Below, piece by piece: positions 62,324-64,000 of a stretch of DNA of 64,000 nucleotides. The translations under genes were made by a program, and so were the position numbers. The stretch covers positions 372,001 to 436,000 of the forward strand of contig JBOEHK010000005.1 of NCBI GenBank assembly GCA_050633885.1, read 5' to 3'. The notes under the pieces are model-generated. The model was not told the origin of the DNA and did not search any database. It worked only from the letters and a program-made list of their open reading frames with translations. Numbering within the stretch: the stretch's first letter is position 1; each line of letters starts with the position of its first letter. Source of the stretch: JAWSVE01 sp050633885. GTDB taxonomy: Bacteria; Pseudomonadota; Gammaproteobacteria; Pseudomonadales; Cellvibrionaceae.

Positions 62324-63325
62324 TTATGCTTCTGCAAAGCTTTTTGAAAAATCTATTGCGCAATCAACAACCACTGTATTTTTTCCTTTGTTTTTAGCTT
62401 TATACATTGCTTGATCACTTCGCTTTAACCAGCTATCTCTGGAATCATTAGGTAGCATGGTGCTCACACCACAACTTATCGTCACTGTTGAGTTCTTGAG
62501 TAAAGGTTGCTCACTAATCGCCACTCTTAATTCTTCACCTAATATTCTGGCTTCATTTTCAGTCGTATCCGGCAATAAAACAACAAACTCTTCCCCACCA
62601 GAACGGCAGACCTTGTCCAATGATCGCACCCTTAATTTTGCTGTTTTTGCTACCTCAACAAGCACCTCATCGCCAACACTATGGCCATACTTATCATTAA
62701 TCTTTTTAAAGTTATCAATATCAAATGTGATAATTGATGCAATATTTTTATTACGATTATACCTTTCTATTTGTTCATCAATTTTTTGATCCATGTATCG
62801 TCTGTTATAAGCGCCCGTCAAATGGTCTGTCACTGTTAACATTTCTAATTTTTTATATTGTGTTTCAGCGATTTTTGCTGCCGTATTAAAAAACACACCC
62901 GTCATAATCAAAGTTGCAGACAAGCGCGCTGCAGCCGTTAAAGGCAAATAATAAAACGCGGGAATAAAAACCAAAAATAACATGGCTACCACCAAATACC
63001 GCGCTGACTTTCTGTCATGAACCCAAAAAATGGCAAGCATTACCGGAAATAACCAGTAGGCTCCTGATGGCCCCAAGCCTCTTATCACTAGTGCGCAATC
63101 CAAAATATAAATAATAGAGAGAGCCAACGGGGAAATTATAAATTGTTTACTTTGTCGGAAGGAAACAACATTGACGATGCTTAACAATGCACTTATGAAA
63201 GGAGGTAAGGCGAACCAAAATTTTCCTTGTAACATGGTTACAACAGAAAATGGCAATACCAATAATCCAGCAACGATATAAATTTGATACGCCATTTCTT
63301 GACGATAACTTGCATGGAAATCCAT
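62324..63325 (-). CDS. Membrane diguanylate cyclase
   Basis: 333 residues. Six hydrophobic helices in the first ~150 residues (no periplasmic domain), then a GGDEF domain: LTGAYNRRYMDQKI, FDIDNFKKINDKYGH, active site SGGEEF and an RSLD I-site five residues before it. It makes c-di-GMP under allosteric product inhibition. I use ATG 63325; a TTG at 63337 is in frame but GGAG is then too close. Confidence 0.85.
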   Translation of the reverse strand: MDFHASYRQEMAYQIYIVAGLLVLPFSVVTMLQGKFWFALPPFISALLSIVNVVSFRQSKQFIISPLALSIIYILDCALVIRGLGPSGAYWLFPVMLAIFWVHDRKSARYLVVAMLFLVFIPAFYYLPLTAAARLSATLIMTGVFFNTAAKIAETQYKKLEMLTVTDHLTGAYNRRYMDQKIDEQIERYNRNKNIASIITFDIDNFKKINDKYGHSVGDEVLVEVAKTAKLRVRSLDKVCRSGGEEFVVLLPDTTENEARILGEELRVAISEQPLLKNSTVTISCGVSTMLPNDSRDSWLKRSDQAMYKAKNKGKNTVVVDCAIDFSKSFAEA

Positions 63326-63789
63326 TACGAAAATCAAACTCCTTGTATTGATAACACCTGTACTGACACCATGGTAAGTATCATTTCATCATAGGCTGAG
63401 GAAGTATTGTTTTAGACGAGGTGAGGTTATCTCGAAAGTCTGTCAATACTACTCGATTTAGACCACTTAATTTATACTCTTTTCTTATACTACAGAGCCA
63501 CATCAAACTAACCGTTATATGAACGCGCACATCGTCGATTAAAAACTTCATGAATTTCACTCAACTGATTAAAATCATTAGATATTTTGTATTCCTATCC
63601 CCCCCTAATCAAAAAGCATGCCCTGAATGAGAAATTCAAAATCTGCGCTCTAGCCCCTTAAGCGCAAAGTAGTGTCAGGCTAATTATTGGCAGAAGAATT
63701 TTGCTTCAAAAATCATCGCATTTCTGATATCGTGAATGATAACAATTCGCATCTTTTTCTTGTTTACCCTTTATCCTTGGAACTTCTTT
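63326..63789. other. 464-bp divergent region upstream of feoA
   Basis: No ORF supported. It contains a C7 run at 63599-63605, TGCGCT...AAGCGCA inverted arms near 63643-63666, and the Fur-like site before feoA. Confidence 0.5.
63732..63750. promoter_or_regulatory. Fur-like box upstream of feoA
   Basis: GTGAATGATAACAATTCGC agrees with 13 of the 19 positions of the Fur consensus GATAATGATAATCATTATC by my count. It lies 40-58 bp before the feoA ATG, where a Fur repressor site is expected for a ferrous iron transporter. Confidence 0.6.
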
Positions 63790-64000
63790 ATGCATTTGGG
63801 TCAAGCCACTCTCGGGGCACGCTGTCGAGTTGTCGACATCGATAACAATAACGCCGAAATACTAAACCGGCTCTATGCATTGGGTGTATTCCCTGGAGTC
63901 ACGATTGAAGTGCTTCGCTTTGCCCCTCTTGGCGACCCAATACAATTAAAAGTAGGCAGGACTCTTATCAGTATTCGAAAAAGTGAAGCTGAGGTCATAC
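63790..64000 (+). CDS. feoA: FeoA, ferrous iron transport protein (3' truncated by window)
   Basis: The 70 visible codons give an SH3-like small protein with the FeoA pattern LGARCRVVDID, LNRLYALGVFPGVTIEVLRFAPLGDPIQLKVGRTLISIRK. FeoA supports FeoB. feoB is expected to the right of the window. Preceded by a Fur-like site. Confidence 0.9.
   Translation, partial: MHLGQATLGARCRVVDIDNNNAEILNRLYALGVFPGVTIEVLRFAPLGDPIQLKVGRTLISIRKSEAEVI

Overview
The window looks like the chromosome of a marine, AT-rich gammaproteobacterium, possibly from the Cellvibrionales or a neighbouring order. The lineage call is an inference. It rests on the aryl-polyene-type cluster, the family I lipase with its foldase, the DUF6644/DUF6152/HupE-like group, many c-type cytochromes, and a Fur/Feo locus. 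I saw no rRNA, tRNA, insertion sequence, integrase, CRISPR array or prophage gene.

Layout. 1-3028: end of an outer-membrane DUF5916-type gene, a small unknown gene, a lipoprotein hydrolase and a DUF1499 membrane protein. 3049-9483 (minus strand): a redox block with a lipoprotein cytochrome c, a DUF3365-type haem protein, an 11-haem cytochrome, a NirB-like flavoprotein fused to a [2Fe-2S] domain and a membrane domain, a ferredoxin-flavin reductase and a truncated haemoglobin. 9984-29825: mixed housekeeping and accessory genes, including DUF2059, DUF4442, YidB-like, two MFS carriers, lipase plus lipase chaperone, a pair of J-domain-related proteins, an ABC-2 exporter, a diguanylate cyclase, an iron-type alcohol dehydrogenase, DUF481 and a GST.

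29974-47448 (minus strand) is one long co-directional run of 19 genes that matches an aryl polyene (APE) pigment cluster. It has two ketosynthases, a chain-length factor, a ketoreductase, two hotdog dehydratases, two ACPs, an acyl-activating ligase, a thioesterase, an ammonia-lyase, two acyltransferases, a glycosyltransferase, a LolA-like carrier, an MMPL exporter, a halogenase-like flavoprotein, a DUF3261 lipoprotein and a membrane protein. Its first gene carries a run of nine C, and the second has an abnormal 5' end. Both are candidates for on/off variation or sequence error.

47763-52999 holds a poorly understood membrane group: a lipoprotein cytochrome, HupE/UreJ-like, an anchored protein, two DUF6644 proteins, a 48-residue membrane peptide, DUF6152 and a secreted 284-residue protein. 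53495-57135 has a LysR regulator, an FMN reductase, a pirin, a DGC-type protein and an acyl-CoA thioesterase.

57656-62310 (plus strand) is a compact set: desaturase, ACP, mycolic-type methyltransferase, fatty acyl-AMP ligase and hotdog thioesterase. It reads as a complete route for loading a fatty acid on a dedicated ACP, desaturating it, methylating or cyclopropanating it, and releasing it, with no ketosynthase. This is the best candidate for an undescribed system. A second diguanylate cyclase and the start of feoA, behind a Fur-like site, close the window.

A recurring oddity is that many intergenic spaces contain short degenerate tandem repeats with 13-22 bp units.
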